Source: Pseudomonas graminis (lineage in GTDB: Bacteria; Pseudomonadota; Gammaproteobacteria; Pseudomonadales; Pseudomonadaceae). From it: DNA of 64,000 bases. The stretch spans positions 620,001 through 684,000 of the forward strand of contig NZ_CP053746.1 in the NCBI RefSeq assembly GCF_013201545.1, written 5' to 3'. The position numbers and the translations under genes were made by a program. Below are positions 13,872 through 23,673 of the stretch, piece after piece. How positions within the stretch are numbered: the first letter of the stretch is position 1; each line of letters begins with the position of its first letter. A model generated the notes under the pieces. It had not been told where the DNA came from and made no database searches. It worked only from the letters and a program-made list of their open reading frames with translations.

Positions 13872-14744
13872 TCACACGCCCTTCTGTTTATCCAGCGCCA
13901 CCTGATAAAGCAGGTTCTTGCGTACGCCTGTGATCTCCGCAGCCAGTGCGGCGGCACGTTTGAGGGGCATTTCTTCCAGCAGCAGATCCAGCACCCGCCT
14001 CGCTTCGGCGCCAATCGCATCCTCGCCTTCCGGCTCACTCCAGCCCGCCACGAGCACCACGCACTCACCGCGCTGCTGATTGCTGTCCCCTTCAACGAAG
14101 GCACGCAACTCGGACAGCGGCAGTCCCTTGAGGGTTTCGAACGTTTTGGTTAATTCGCGGCCGAGCACCGCGGGACGGTCAGGGCCGAAGATTTCTTCCA
14201 TGTCCTGAAGGCACTCAAGAATGCGATGGGGCGCTTCATAGAAGATCAGCGTGCGGGGTTCTTCTTTGACGAGTTCGAGCCGCGCCTTGCGACCCACGGA
14301 TTTGGCCGGCAAGAAGCCTTCGAAGATGAAGCGGTCTGAAGGCAGGCCCGCCGCAGACAGCGCCGCGATCAAGGCGCAGGCGCCCGGGACCGGGATCACT
14401 TGAATACCTGCTGCCCGGGCCTGCCGCACCAGATGGTAGCCAGGATCGGAAATGAGCGGCGTGCCGGCATCGGAAATCAGCGCAACGTTATCGCCCGCCA
14501 GCAAGCGTGTGATAAAGCGGCTGCCCTCCTCGCGCTCGTTGTGCTCATGGCAGGCCGCCAACGGCGTGGGGATACCGAAATGCTGCATCAGCCGTAACGA
14601 GTGCCGGGTATCCTCCGCCGCGATCAGCGAGACATCGCGCAGCACCTTCAAGGCACGGGCGCTCATGTCATCCAGGTTGCCAATCGGCGTGGCCACCACA
14701 TAAAGCGCGCCTGTAGTGGAATTCGAAGCACCCGGAGCAGTCAA
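13872..14744 (-). CDS. rsmI: 16S rRNA (cytidine-1402-2'-O)-methyltransferase
   Basis: SAM-dependent tetrapyrrole-methylase-fold enzyme modifying C1402 of 16S rRNA. Motifs: LYVVATPIGNLDDMSARALKVL at the N-terminus (quoted in part: VVATPIGNLDD), AEDTRHS, ISDAGTPLISDPGYHLV and PSDRFIFEGFLP. Start is uncertain: TTG at 14744 follows GAGGTG by about 6 nt and gives about 290 residues starting TAPGASNSTTGAL; GTG at 14753 or ATG at 14777 would add unconserved residues. A TACAAT at 14776-14781 could be its -10 box, which would exclude the ATG at 14777. Divergent from lpoA. Confidence 0.93.
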   Translation of the reverse strand: MTAPGASNSTTGALYVVATPIGNLDDMSARALKVLRDVSLIAAEDTRHSLRLMQHFGIPTPLAACHEHNEREEGSRFITRLLAGDNVALISDAGTPLISDPGYHLVRQARAAGIQVIPVPGACALIAALSAAGLPSDRFIFEGFLPAKSVGRKARLELVKEEPRTLIFYEAPHRILECLQDMEEIFGPDRPAVLGRELTKTFETLKGLPLSELRAFVEGDSNQQRGECVVLVAGWSEPEGEDAIGAEARRVLDLLLEEMPLKRAAALAAEITGVRKNLLYQVALDKQKGV

Positions 14745-14999
14745 AGCGCACACCTCATGTTGTGTAAAAGCCTGCATTGTACAGGCTGCGGCCGACAAAA
14801 CAGGACGTCGCACCCCGTAAGGCCAGAAAAGCAACTCGAACCGCGGCATCACGGCCGCGACTCCGCGACCTTGCGACTCAGGTCAACTGACGCGCCCGGA
14901 GACGACCGATATCAACGCTTTAACACCTTCAACGTCGCGCCCCGGCCAGTGCTTGGGTACACTTCCACGCTAATTTGCTCGAGTATCAGGAACATACAC

Positions 15000-16814
15000 A
15001 TGATCGCTTGCCTGCGGCTGTTCTCTGCCCTCTGCCTTGCCGCCCTCCTGGCTGCCTGTGCCGGTTCGCCCTCCTCTAGCCTTGGCGAACTGCCTCGCTC
15101 CCCCGATGCCAGCATCGAACAATTGCTCGAACAGGCCGCAGCGGCCAAGTCGCCTGATCAGGCCGCACTGCTGAAACTGACGGCGGCCGACCTGGCAGCC
15201 CGCCAGAACAACCCGAGCCGCGCCGCGAGCATCCTCGAGCAGGTGCAAATCGACCAGCTCAAGACCGACAAACAAATCTACGCCAACACCTTGTCTGCCG
15301 AACTGGCGCTGGGTCGTAGCCAGCCGAAAGCTGCGCTGACTTCCCTCAACCACCCGAGCATGCAGCATCTGGGCGAAATGCCGGTTGACCTGCAAACCCG
15401 TGCCCACACTGTTCGCGCCCGGGCTTTTGAAGCAGATGGTCAGACCCTCGCAGCTGCGAGCGAGCGCGTGTTCATGGGCCCGTTGCTGCAAGGCGATGCC
15501 TTGAACGCCAACAACGACGCTATCTGGACGCTGGTTGCCGCATTGCCACCCGAGCAGCTGCAAAGCTCGGCCAACGATGACATCGGCGGCTGGCTGAGCC
15601 TGGCCCGCGCGGTCAAGGGTGCCGGCACGCTGGAACAGCAACAGGCTGCCATCGACAACTGGAAGGCGCAGAACCCGCAGCACCCGGCGGCACGTCAGCT
15701 GCCGACCGCCCTCGCGCAATTGCGTGACCTGAAGAGCCAGCCGCTGACCAAAATCGCGTTGCTGTTGCCGCAAGACGGTCCCCTCGCCGCGGTATCGCGC
15801 GCTCTGCGTGACGGCTTCATGGCCGCTAACTATCAAGCTCAGCAGGCCGGCGAGAAGCCACCGGCGATCGAAGTGTTCGACAGCTCCCGCGTGACGTCGA
15901 TGGACGACTTCTATGCGCAAGCCAAGGCGGCCGGCGTGCAGCTGGTGGTCGGTCCGCTTGAGAAACCACTGGTTAAACAGTTGAGCGCCCGTCCGCAGTT
16001 GCCGATTACTACGCTGGCGCTGAATTACAGCGATTCAGTCACTCAAGGCCCTGCCGAGCTGTTCCAGTTCGGTCTGGCAGCGGAAGACGAAGCCCGCGAA
16101 GTGGCGCGTCGCGCCTGGGCCGATGGCAAGCGCAGTGCTGTTGCCATGGTGCCGAAGGGTGAATGGGGTGATCGCGTGCTGGAGGCCTTCCGTCAAAGCT
16201 GGCAGGCCAAAGGCGGTACCTTGTTGGGTGCTGAACGCATCGACCAGCCAGTCGCGTTGGCTCAGCAAGTTGCCGATCTGTTCCAGCTGCGCAACAGCGA
16301 AGGGCGCGCTCAGCGTGTGCAAAGCGCTACCGGCACGCAGATGGCCGCTCAGCCTTCCCGTCGCCAGGACGTAGACTTCATGTTCCTAGCTGCAACGCCT
16401 CAACAGGCTCAACAAATCAAGCCAACCATGGTCTTCCAGTACGCCGGTGATGTTCCGGTTTATGCCACTTCGCACCTCTTCACCAACAGCGGCGACCCGG
16501 CGATGTACAACGACCTGAACGGTGTGCGCTTCTGCGAAACGCCTTGGCTGTTGAACGCCAACGACCCGCTGCGCCAGCAAGTGACCGCTCAATGGCCGCA
16601 AGCCGCCGGCAGCCTTGGCCGTCTCTACGCCATGGGCATCGACGCGTACCGTCTGGCGCCACGATTGACGCAACTCAAAACCCTGCCTGACAGCCGCATC
16701 GATGGCCTGTCCGGCAGCCTGGCGATCGGTCAGGGCCAGCGCATCGAGCGTCAACTGCCGTGGGCAGAGTTTGTAGATGGCAAGGTCCAGCGCCTGCCGG
16801 ACACCGCGCCTTGA
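15000..16814 (+). CDS. lpoA: Outer-membrane lipoprotein LpoA, activator of PBP1A
   Basis: Lipoprotein that reaches from the outer membrane to stimulate the peptidoglycan synthase PBP1A. It begins with a lipoprotein signal, MIACLRLFSALCLAALLAAC, with lipobox LAAC (Cys 20). An N-terminal TPR-like helical region (about 35-240) is followed by a periplasmic-binding-protein-like domain (about 250-590), with ALLLPQDGPLAAVSRALRDG at its beginning. 604 residues. It is first gene of lpoA-yraN-gmhA-dolP and divergent from rsmI, the usual YraM context. Confidence 0.93.
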   Translation: MIACLRLFSALCLAALLAACAGSPSSSLGELPRSPDASIEQLLEQAAAAKSPDQAALLKLTAADLAARQNNPSRAASILEQVQIDQLKTDKQIYANTLSAELALGRSQPKAALTSLNHPSMQHLGEMPVDLQTRAHTVRARAFEADGQTLAAASERVFMGPLLQGDALNANNDAIWTLVAALPPEQLQSSANDDIGGWLSLARAVKGAGTLEQQQAAIDNWKAQNPQHPAARQLPTALAQLRDLKSQPLTKIALLLPQDGPLAAVSRALRDGFMAANYQAQQAGEKPPAIEVFDSSRVTSMDDFYAQAKAAGVQLVVGPLEKPLVKQLSARPQLPITTLALNYSDSVTQGPAELFQFGLAAEDEAREVARRAWADGKRSAVAMVPKGEWGDRVLEAFRQSWQAKGGTLLGAERIDQPVALAQQVADLFQLRNSEGRAQRVQSATGTQMAAQPSRRQDVDFMFLAATPQQAQQIKPTMVFQYAGDVPVYATSHLFTNSGDPAMYNDLNGVRFCETPWLLNANDPLRQQVTAQWPQAAGSLGRLYAMGIDAYRLAPRLTQLKTLPDSRIDGLSGSLAIGQGQRIERQLPWAEFVDGKVQRLPDTAP

Positions 16815-17185
16815 CCTCAGGCACCACCCGTCAAACGGCAGGGCGCGAGGCCGAAGCCTACGCCCTGCGTCACCTGCAACAGCATGGATTGCAGCTGATT
16901 ACCCGCAACTGGTCATGCAAACGCGGCGAGCTTGATCTGGTCATGCTCGACGGCGATACAGTAGTATTCGTCGAAGTTCGGTATCGTCGCCACGCCGGTT
17001 GGGGTGGCGCGCTGGAAAGCGTCGATTTTCGCAAGCAGCAAAAGCTCACCTTGGCAGCTCAATCCTTTCTGCAAAGCGAGGTGCGCTGGGCCGATTCACC
17101 GTGTCGCTTCGACGTCGTCGCGATCAATGGCGACCCCGGCACATCACCCGCGCTTAACTGGCTGACTAACGCTTTCGATTGCTGA
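16811..17185 (+). CDS. yraN: UPF0102 family endonuclease-like protein YraN
   Basis: Small restriction-endonuclease-fold protein of the UPF0102/YraN family; its cellular role is not settled. Core motifs are GREAEAYALRHLQ, TRNWSCKRGELDLVMLD and VVFVEVRYRRHAGWG, containing the E-x(n)-D-x(n)-ExR pattern of the PD-(D/E)XK-like fold. I place the start at TTG 16811, which overlaps the lpoA stop (TTGA) and gives 124 residues, the family size; an ATG at 16760 inside lpoA would add 17 residues unlike the family. Confidence in the start is moderate. Confidence 0.88.
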   Translation: MTSGTTRQTAGREAEAYALRHLQQHGLQLITRNWSCKRGELDLVMLDGDTVVFVEVRYRRHAGWGGALESVDFRKQQKLTLAAQSFLQSEVRWADSPCRFDVVAINGDPGTSPALNWLTNAFDC

Positions 17186-17228
17186 AAACGCGATGATTCC
17201 GTCGGATTGCAGCGTAAGATCGGCCGCC

Positions 17229-17254
17229 TTCCCGGCTAAAGCCGGTCCTACTGC
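17229..17254. repeat. REP-like palindrome
   Basis: TTCCCGGCTAAAGCCGGTCC forms a short hairpin (CCGGCT/AGCCGG) followed by TACTGC. This is the appearance of extragenic palindromes common in Pseudomonas. It sits in the 190-bp gap between yraN and gmhA, where I see no gene. Confidence 0.55.
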
Positions 17255-17379
17255 AACAACCCAACGAACCACATTGGCTCTTTTGCTCTTTGCTTTGCGG
17301 GCTGCACAGTTTTGTGCCGGGACGCCGATGACTTATCGGACGCCGCCCCGACCAGCCGCCCCTATTAAGGTTTTCATAG

Positions 17380-18548
<1,169 letters not shown>

Positions 18549-18578
18549 CGCGCTCCTACATAGCCACTCAACAGGCAC

Positions 18579-18611
18579 AAAAAAGGCGATCCCTCGGGAT
18601 CGCCTTTTTTG
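18579..18611. terminator. Bidirectional intrinsic terminator
   Basis: AGGCGATCCC-TCG-GGATCGCCT flanked by A-tract on the left and T-tract on the right. It serves dolP on the plus strand and sspB on the minus strand, which converge here. Confidence 0.9.
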
Positions 18612-18627
18612 TTATTGCAGAAGCGAC

Positions 18628-19041
18628 TTACTTGACCACTTTCAGACTCGGCCGGCCCGTAGGGCGTGGTGGCTCGTCGTTCGGTGGCGGCATGTCGTCT
18701 TCGACGTCGATATCTTCGTCTTCATCCACAGCAGGCTCCAGATCGAAGACCATGCCCTGCCCGTTCTCGCGGGCATAAATGCCCATGATGGCGGCAATCG
18801 GCACGTACAGGCTGTGGGGAACGCCACCGAAGCGGCCTTCGAAACTCACCGCGTCGTTGTCCATGTGCAGATGGCGCACGGCGCTCGGTGAAATGTTCAG
18901 AACGATCTGCCCGTCATTGGCAAAGCCTTGCGGGACTTGCACCGCGGGAAACTCGGCATTGACGAGTACGTGCGGTGTGCAATCGTTATCCACGATCCAC
19001 TCATACAGCGCGCGGATCAGATAAGGGCGACTGGAGTTCAT
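18628..19041 (-). CDS. sspB: ClpXP protease specificity-enhancing factor SspB
   Basis: Adaptor that delivers SsrA-tagged proteins to ClpXP. The folded domain starts MNSSRPYLIRALYEWIVDND and contains the tag-binding block ILNISPSAVRHLHMDND; it is followed by an acidic linker (EDEDIDVEDD) and a conserved basic-hydrophobic tail ending RPSLKVVK, the ClpX-docking motif. 137 residues from the ATG at 19041, which follows GGAG; a TTG one codon upstream is not needed. It lies 18 bp after sspA in the usual pair. Confidence 0.95.
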   Translation of the reverse strand: MNSSRPYLIRALYEWIVDNDCTPHVLVNAEFPAVQVPQGFANDGQIVLNISPSAVRHLHMDNDAVSFEGRFGGVPHSLYVPIAAIMGIYARENGQGMVFDLEPAVDEDEDIDVEDDMPPPNDEPPRPTGRPSLKVVK

Positions 19042-19059
19042 CAAACGGCTCCTAAGGCC

Positions 19060-19677
19060 TTAGCGCATGTCGCGTTCGACACCAGACAGACTTGCCTGAA
19101 ATGCCTCACGCGCAAATTGGCGCTCCATATAATCAAGCAGCGGCTTGGCGGGCCGCGGCAATTCGATACCCAGAATCGGCAGGCGCCAGAGTATGGGCAA
19201 TAGACAGCAGTCGACCAGACTTTGCTCGTCGCTCAAGAAAAAAGGCTTGTCCGCGAACAACGGCGACACGCCGGTCAGACTTTCGCGCAGTTCCTTGCGC
19301 GCCTGAACACGTGCGGCTTCTTTGCTGCGCGGGTCCAGAATCAGATCCACCAGACCGCACCAGTCGCGCTGAATCCTGTGGATCAGCAAGCGGCTGTTGG
19401 CACGCGCTACCGGATAGACCGGGAGCAGCGGCGGATGGGGATAACGCTCGTCCAGGTATTCCATTACCACCGTCGACTCGTACAACGCCAGGTCACGATC
19501 AACCAGGGTCGGCACGCTGCCGTACGGATTCACCTCGATCAATTTGGGCGGATGACGGCCCTCGACAACTTCAATGATCTCGGCGCTGACACCTTTCTCG
19601 GCGAGCACAATGCGCACGCGATGGGAATAGTGGTCGGCGGGGTCGGAGTAACAGGCCAACCGATTGGTCACGCCCAT
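19060..19677 (-). CDS. sspA: Stringent starvation protein A (GST-fold)
   Basis: RNA-polymerase-associated protein of the glutathione-transferase fold, required for stress and stationary-phase responses. It begins [20 protein letters not shown], has the thioredoxin-like N-terminal domain (about 8-85, with [20 protein letters not shown] at its end, quoted exactly 20 residues) and a helical C-terminal domain. 205 residues from the ATG at 19677, preceded by GAGGA. First gene of sspAB; the cytochrome bc1 operon lies upstream on the same strand. Confidence 0.95.
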   Translation of the reverse strand: MGVTNRLACYSDPADHYSHRVRIVLAEKGVSAEIIEVVEGRHPPKLIEVNPYGSVPTLVDRDLALYESTVVMEYLDERYPHPPLLPVYPVARANSRLLIHRIQRDWCGLVDLILDPRSKEAARVQARKELRESLTGVSPLFADKPFFLSDEQSLVDCCLLPILWRLPILGIELPRPAKPLLDYMERQFAREAFQASLSGVERDMR

Positions 19678-19902
19678 GGCGGTCCTCCTCGCTTGTAGAT
19701 ATTCAAAAAGCAGAAATACGGATGCGCCGCGAGGCGCTTTCGGCGACGTCCACGATGATCGGGTGTTCAACGCGGGCGACAAGATAGCTCATTTACTCAA
19801 GGTAGATTCTGCAATCTTCAGCCCGCCACTATACCTGCTCTCCCCTCATTACCTGAAACAGTGCAGCTGCAAGCGGCGCAGGCTCGCGAATCAGACGGCT
19901 GC

Positions 19903-20670
19903 TCAATGGATGTCTTTCCAGAATTCGCGCTTGAGCAGGTAGGCCAGGATGAGCAGCACGGCGAGGTAAAGCAGCACGTAGGTGCCGATGCGCTGGTGCT
20001 GCAGCTTGTCCGGGTTGGCCGAGTAAGCGAGGAAGGTGACGAGGTTCTTTATCTTCTCGTTGAACTGCGCTTCGGTTAGCGTGCCCGTGTTGGGAACGGC
20101 GACCAGTTGATCGCAGCCTTCGTGAGTAAGGGGCGTGTCTGCGTGTTCTGCTTCCACCCCGCGCCGCTGAACCTCCCTGCAGCCGAGCCTCTGACGCCCC
20201 TGAAGCCCTTCCAGCACATTGGGCATGGCCACGTTCGGAAAGACGGTGTTGTTCACGCCCCAGGGCCGCGTCGGGTCCTCGTAGAACGAACGCAGGTAGC
20301 CATAGAGCCAGTCCGTCCCGCGAACGCGCGCGACGAGGGTCAGATCGGGCGGTGCTGCGCCGAACCATGTTTTCGCGTCCGCCGGCTGCATGCCGATGGT
20401 CATGTGATCGCCGATCTTTGCCCCGGCAGGCGCCAGCTTTTCCAGCATCAGGTCGTGGGGAATACCGAGATCGTCCGCCACGCGCTCGTAGCGCTGGAAC
20501 CTGGCGCTGTGGCAACCCATGCAGTAATTGACGAACGTGCGCGCACCATCCTGCAGAGAGGCCTTGTCAGACACGTCGATGTCGACGCTCTCCAGGTCCG
20601 CAGCGTGCTCAGCAGCGAACGACAACGCCGGCAACAGGGCAATGAGCAAGACAGCGAGCAGCCGCTTCAT
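19903..20670 (-). CDS. petC: Ubiquinol--cytochrome c reductase, cytochrome c1
   Basis: Haem c subunit of the bc1 complex, passing electrons from the Rieske protein to periplasmic cytochrome c. Signal peptide MKRLLAVLLIALLPALSFAA, haem motif CMGCH (NYCMGCHSARF, about residues 47-57), probable Met ligand in NVAMPNVL, and a C-terminal membrane anchor (YVLLYLAVLLILAYLL). 255 residues. The ATG at 20670 shares one base with the petB stop (TGATG); longer readings enter petB. Confidence 0.95.
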   Translation of the reverse strand: MKRLLAVLLIALLPALSFAAEHAADLESVDIDVSDKASLQDGARTFVNYCMGCHSARFQRYERVADDLGIPHDLMLEKLAPAGAKIGDHMTIGMQPADAKTWFGAAPPDLTLVARVRGTDWLYGYLRSFYEDPTRPWGVNNTVFPNVAMPNVLEGLQGRQRLGCREVQRRGVEAEHADTPLTHEGCDQLVAVPNTGTLTEAQFNEKIKNLVTFLAYSANPDKLQHQRIGTYVLLYLAVLLILAYLLKREFWKDIH

Positions 20671-21881
20671 CAACTCGTCACCCTGTCCGGCACCGGCTTC
20701 GTCCGCTCCATTCGCGTGTAGAACGGCATCAGGATGAAGTACGCGAAATACAGGAAGGTGCAGGCCTGCGACAGCAATGCCCGCCCGGGGCTCGGCGGCA
20801 ATACGCCCAGCACCCCGAGCGTCACGAAGGACCCGCAAAACAGCAGCAGCCAGACCCGGCTCAGCCAGCCCTTGTAGCGCATCGATTTGACCGGACTGCG
20901 GTCAAGCCACGGCAGCACGAACAGCACGGCGATGGCTGCACCCATGGCCATGACGCCGAGGAGCTTGTCCGGGATGGCCCGCAAGATCGCGTAGAACGGC
21001 GTGAAGTACCAGACCGGCGCAATGTGCTCCGGGGTCTTTAAGGCGTTGGCCTGCTCGAAGTTGGAGTTCTCGAGGAAGTAACCGCCCATCTCCGGAAAGA
21101 AAAAAACCACTGAGCAGAAGATAAACAGAAACACCACGACGCCAAGCAAATCCTTGACCGTGTAGTACGGGTGAAAGGGAATGCCATCCAGAGGATTGCC
21201 GTTCTCATCCTTGTACTTCTTGATGTCGACGCCATCAGGGTTGTTGGAGCCCACTTCATGCAGCGCCAGGATATGCAGCACCACTAGCCCGAGCACCACG
21301 ATTGGCAGCGCCACGACATGCAGCGCGAAGAAGCGATTGAGGGTGATCCCGGAGACCAGGTAATCACCGCGAATCCACTGCGCAAGGTCGTTGCCGATGA
21401 TCGGAATGGCGCCGAACAGCGAAATGATCACCTGGGCGCCCCAGTACGACATTTGCCCCCACGGCAGCAGGTAGCCTGTGAACGCCTCGGCCATCAGCGC
21501 CAGATAAATCAGCATGCCGAAGACCCAGACCAGCTCCCGCGGCTTCTGGTACGAGCCGTACAGCAGCCCGCGAAACATGTGCAGGTAGATGACGATGAAG
21601 AACGCCGACGCGCCTGTCGAATGCAACAGCCGCAGGATCGAGCCGTATTCAACGTCACGCATGATGGACTCGACCGAGGCGAAGGCCCCCTCGGCCGTGG
21701 GCGTGTAACTCATCGTCAGCCAGATGCCCGTGAGGATCTGGTTGACCAGCACCAGCAACGCCAGTGAGCCGAAGAGATAGAAAAAATTGAGATTCTTCGG
21801 TACGTAGTACTTGCTGAGGTGGTTTTCCCACAATGAAGTCGCGGGAAAGCGCGCATTGATCCCGCCCATGAGCCTGCTCAT
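20670..21881 (-). CDS. petB: Ubiquinol--cytochrome c reductase, cytochrome b
   Basis: Membrane core of the bc1 complex, with the Qo and Qi quinone sites and two b haems. 403 residues with eight or so membrane helices; haem-ligand His pairs are in HSTGASAFFIVIYLHMF and HVVALPIVVLGLVVLH. The Qo-site motif reads PVWY (in HIAPVWYFTPF) in place of the classic PEWY. Overlaps petA by one base and petC by one base. Confidence 0.96.
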   Translation of the reverse strand: MSRLMGGINARFPATSLWENHLSKYYVPKNLNFFYLFGSLALLVLVNQILTGIWLTMSYTPTAEGAFASVESIMRDVEYGSILRLLHSTGASAFFIVIYLHMFRGLLYGSYQKPRELVWVFGMLIYLALMAEAFTGYLLPWGQMSYWGAQVIISLFGAIPIIGNDLAQWIRGDYLVSGITLNRFFALHVVALPIVVLGLVVLHILALHEVGSNNPDGVDIKKYKDENGNPLDGIPFHPYYTVKDLLGVVVFLFIFCSVVFFFPEMGGYFLENSNFEQANALKTPEHIAPVWYFTPFYAILRAIPDKLLGVMAMGAAIAVLFVLPWLDRSPVKSMRYKGWLSRVWLLLFCGSFVTLGVLGVLPPSPGRALLSQACTFLYFAYFILMPFYTRMERTKPVPDRVTS

Positions 21882-22474
21882 TACGCTTCCTCCTGATCCA
21901 CACCGATGACGATAACTGAGTCCGACTCGTAGGAATGCGGCGGCACCGGCAGATTCAGCGGTGCAGGCTGTGCCTTGTACACGCGTCCGGCGAGGTCATA
22001 TCTGGAGCCGTGACAAGGGCAAAAATATCCACCGACCCAGTCCTTGCCCAAGTCAGCGGGGGCGACTTCGGGGCGAAACGTGGGCGAGCAGCCGAGATGG
22101 GTACAGATGCCGACCAACAGCAGGATTTCCGGCCGGATGGAACGGACCACCGGATCGACATAGCCAGGCTGGGTAGAATCCTTTGATTCGGGATCGGAGA
22201 GCCGGCCCGTGAGCTGGCCCAGACTGGAAAGGATCTCGGGCGTACGACGGACAATCAACACCGGCTGACCTCGCCACTCGGCGATCATCTGCTGGCCGGG
22301 TTCGATCTTGCTGATGTTGACTTTGACAGGCGCTCCCGCAGCCCTGGCTTTGGCGCTCGGGAACCATGAGCCTACGAACGGCACGGCGGCGCCGACCGCT
22401 CCTGCTGCGCCTACCACAGACGTGGCCGTCACAAGGAAGCGACGCCGGCCCGTGTTTACGCCGTCATTGCCCAT
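21881..22474 (-). CDS. petA: Ubiquinol--cytochrome c reductase, Rieske iron-sulfur subunit
   Basis: 2Fe-2S subunit of the bc1 complex. The N-terminus carries a twin-arginine-type signal anchor (GRRRFLVTATSVVGAAGAVG), and the two cluster-binding boxes are CTHLGC and CPCHGS. 197 residues from ATG 22474, which follows GGAGAGG; the upstream ATG at 22528 would place the RR motif too far in. First gene of petABC. Confidence 0.96.
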   Translation of the reverse strand: MGNDGVNTGRRRFLVTATSVVGAAGAVGAAVPFVGSWFPSAKARAAGAPVKVNISKIEPGQQMIAEWRGQPVLIVRRTPEILSSLGQLTGRLSDPESKDSTQPGYVDPVVRSIRPEILLLVGICTHLGCSPTFRPEVAPADLGKDWVGGYFCPCHGSRYDLAGRVYKAQPAPLNLPVPPHSYESDSVIVIGVDQEEA

Positions 22475-22542
22475 GGCGCCCTCTCCCGTCAGCATCCGAG
22501 ATCTCCCTGGCCAAGGCCTCGGAATCAATAATAGACAGCCAT

Positions 22543-22581
22543 AAAAAAACGCCCAGCTTCGTATAGAAACTGAGCGTTCTT
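22543..22581 (-). terminator. Intrinsic terminator after rpsI
   Basis: On the minus strand AACGCTCAG pairs with CTGGGCGTT across a 13-nt loop and is followed by a run of T. It separates the ribosomal genes from petABC. Confidence 0.8.
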
Positions 22582-22597
22582 TTTGAACGGAAGCGAA

Positions 22598-22990
22598 TTA
22601 ACGCTTCGAGTACTGCGGACGCTTACGCGCTTTACGCAGACCGACTTTCTTACGTTCAACTTCGCGAGCATCGCGAGTTACGAAGCCTGCTTTGCGCAGA
22701 GCGCTACGCAGGGTTTCGTCGTACTGCATCAGAGCGCGGGTGATACCGTGGCGGATTGCGCCAGCTTGACCACTCACACCACCGCCAATGACAGTGACGT
22801 AGATGTCGAATTTCTCGACAGTCTGAGTCAGTTCCAGCGGCTGACGAACTACCATGCGGGCAGTTTCGCGACCGAAGAACGAGTCCAGGGAACGGTTGTT
22901 GATGGAGATGTTACCGGTGCCCGGACGCAGGAAAACGCGAGCGGTTGCGGTCTTGCGACGGCCAGTGCCGTAATTTTGAGTCGCCGACAT
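22598..22990 (-). CDS. rpsI: 30S ribosomal protein S9
   Basis: Small-subunit protein whose C-terminal tail reaches the P-site tRNA. The 130-residue sequence begins [20 protein letters not shown] and ends in the basic tail [11 protein letters not shown], both diagnostic for uS9. It follows rplM by 14 bp, the conserved rplM-rpsI pair. Confidence 0.98.
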   Translation of the reverse strand: MSATQNYGTGRRKTATARVFLRPGTGNISINNRSLDSFFGRETARMVVRQPLELTQTVEKFDIYVTVIGGGVSGQAGAIRHGITRALMQYDETLRSALRKAGFVTRDAREVERKKVGLRKARKRPQYSKR

Positions 22991-23004
22991 AATGAACTAT
23001 TCCG

Positions 23005-23433
23005 TTAAAACTTCAGTTCTTGGGGCTGCTGAGCAGTATGAGGGTGTGCAGCGCCCGCATAGACTTTCAGCTTACGATACATGTCGCGACCCAGCGGGTT
23101 CTTAGGCAGCATGCCTTTGACCGCGGTCTCGATCACGCGCTCAGGAGCTTTGGCGATCAGCTTTTCAAAGTTGATCGACTTGATCCCGCCCGGGAAACCG
23201 GAGTGAGAGTAGTAGATCTTGTCGGTGGTCTTGGCACCGGTCACACGGATCTGCTCGGCATTGATCACGACGATGTAGTCGCCAGTGTCAACGTGCGGAG
23301 TGTATTCCGGCTTGTGCTTGCCACGCAGACGGCTCGCGATTTCAGTGGCCAGACGACCCAGGGTCTGACCAGCAGCGTCGACGACGAACCAGTCGCGCTT
23401 TACTGTTTCCGGTTTAGCGGTAAAAGTTTTCAT
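23005..23433 (-). CDS. rplM: 50S ribosomal protein L13
   Basis: Early-assembling large-subunit protein. 142 residues, starting [20 protein letters not shown] and containing [16 protein letters not shown] and [11 protein letters not shown], which are conserved in uL13. First gene of rplM-rpsI, downstream of a clear sigma70 promoter. Confidence 0.98.
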   Translation of the reverse strand: MKTFTAKPETVKRDWFVVDAAGQTLGRLATEIASRLRGKHKPEYTPHVDTGDYIVVINAEQIRVTGAKTTDKIYYSHSGFPGGIKSINFEKLIAKAPERVIETAVKGMLPKNPLGRDMYRKLKVYAGAAHPHTAQQPQELKF

Positions 23434-23474
23434 TCTTTATAGCCTCAAAGGCCGCCCTGAAAAATAGACGGCGG

Positions 23475-23503
23475 AGCATACTCATTAGTACGGTCTTTGA
23501 CAA
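23475..23503 (-). promoter_or_regulatory. Sigma70-type promoter of rplM-rpsI
   Basis: TTGTCA (23498-23503) and TATGCT (23475-23480), spaced by 17 bp, reading toward rplM; predicted start near 23468, leader of about 35 nt. Confidence 0.7.
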
Positions 23504-23673
23504 GTCAAAGGCCGCCGGGCACGAACGCTATAGGGGGCTCGGGTCAGCGCGTTCGATCGCAGCGGTTTCTTTTGTCGCGGGGCATCACTCCAGCGACAAA
23601 GAGGAGCGGAATTATGCAGATTGCGAAAAAAATTTCAACCTGCTTTTATGGCTCTTTTAAACAGGAGAGCCAA

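Noticed and set aside
17229..17254. REP hairpins as possible CRISPR repeats
   Set aside because: Single palindromes without regular spacers and with no cas genes nearby.
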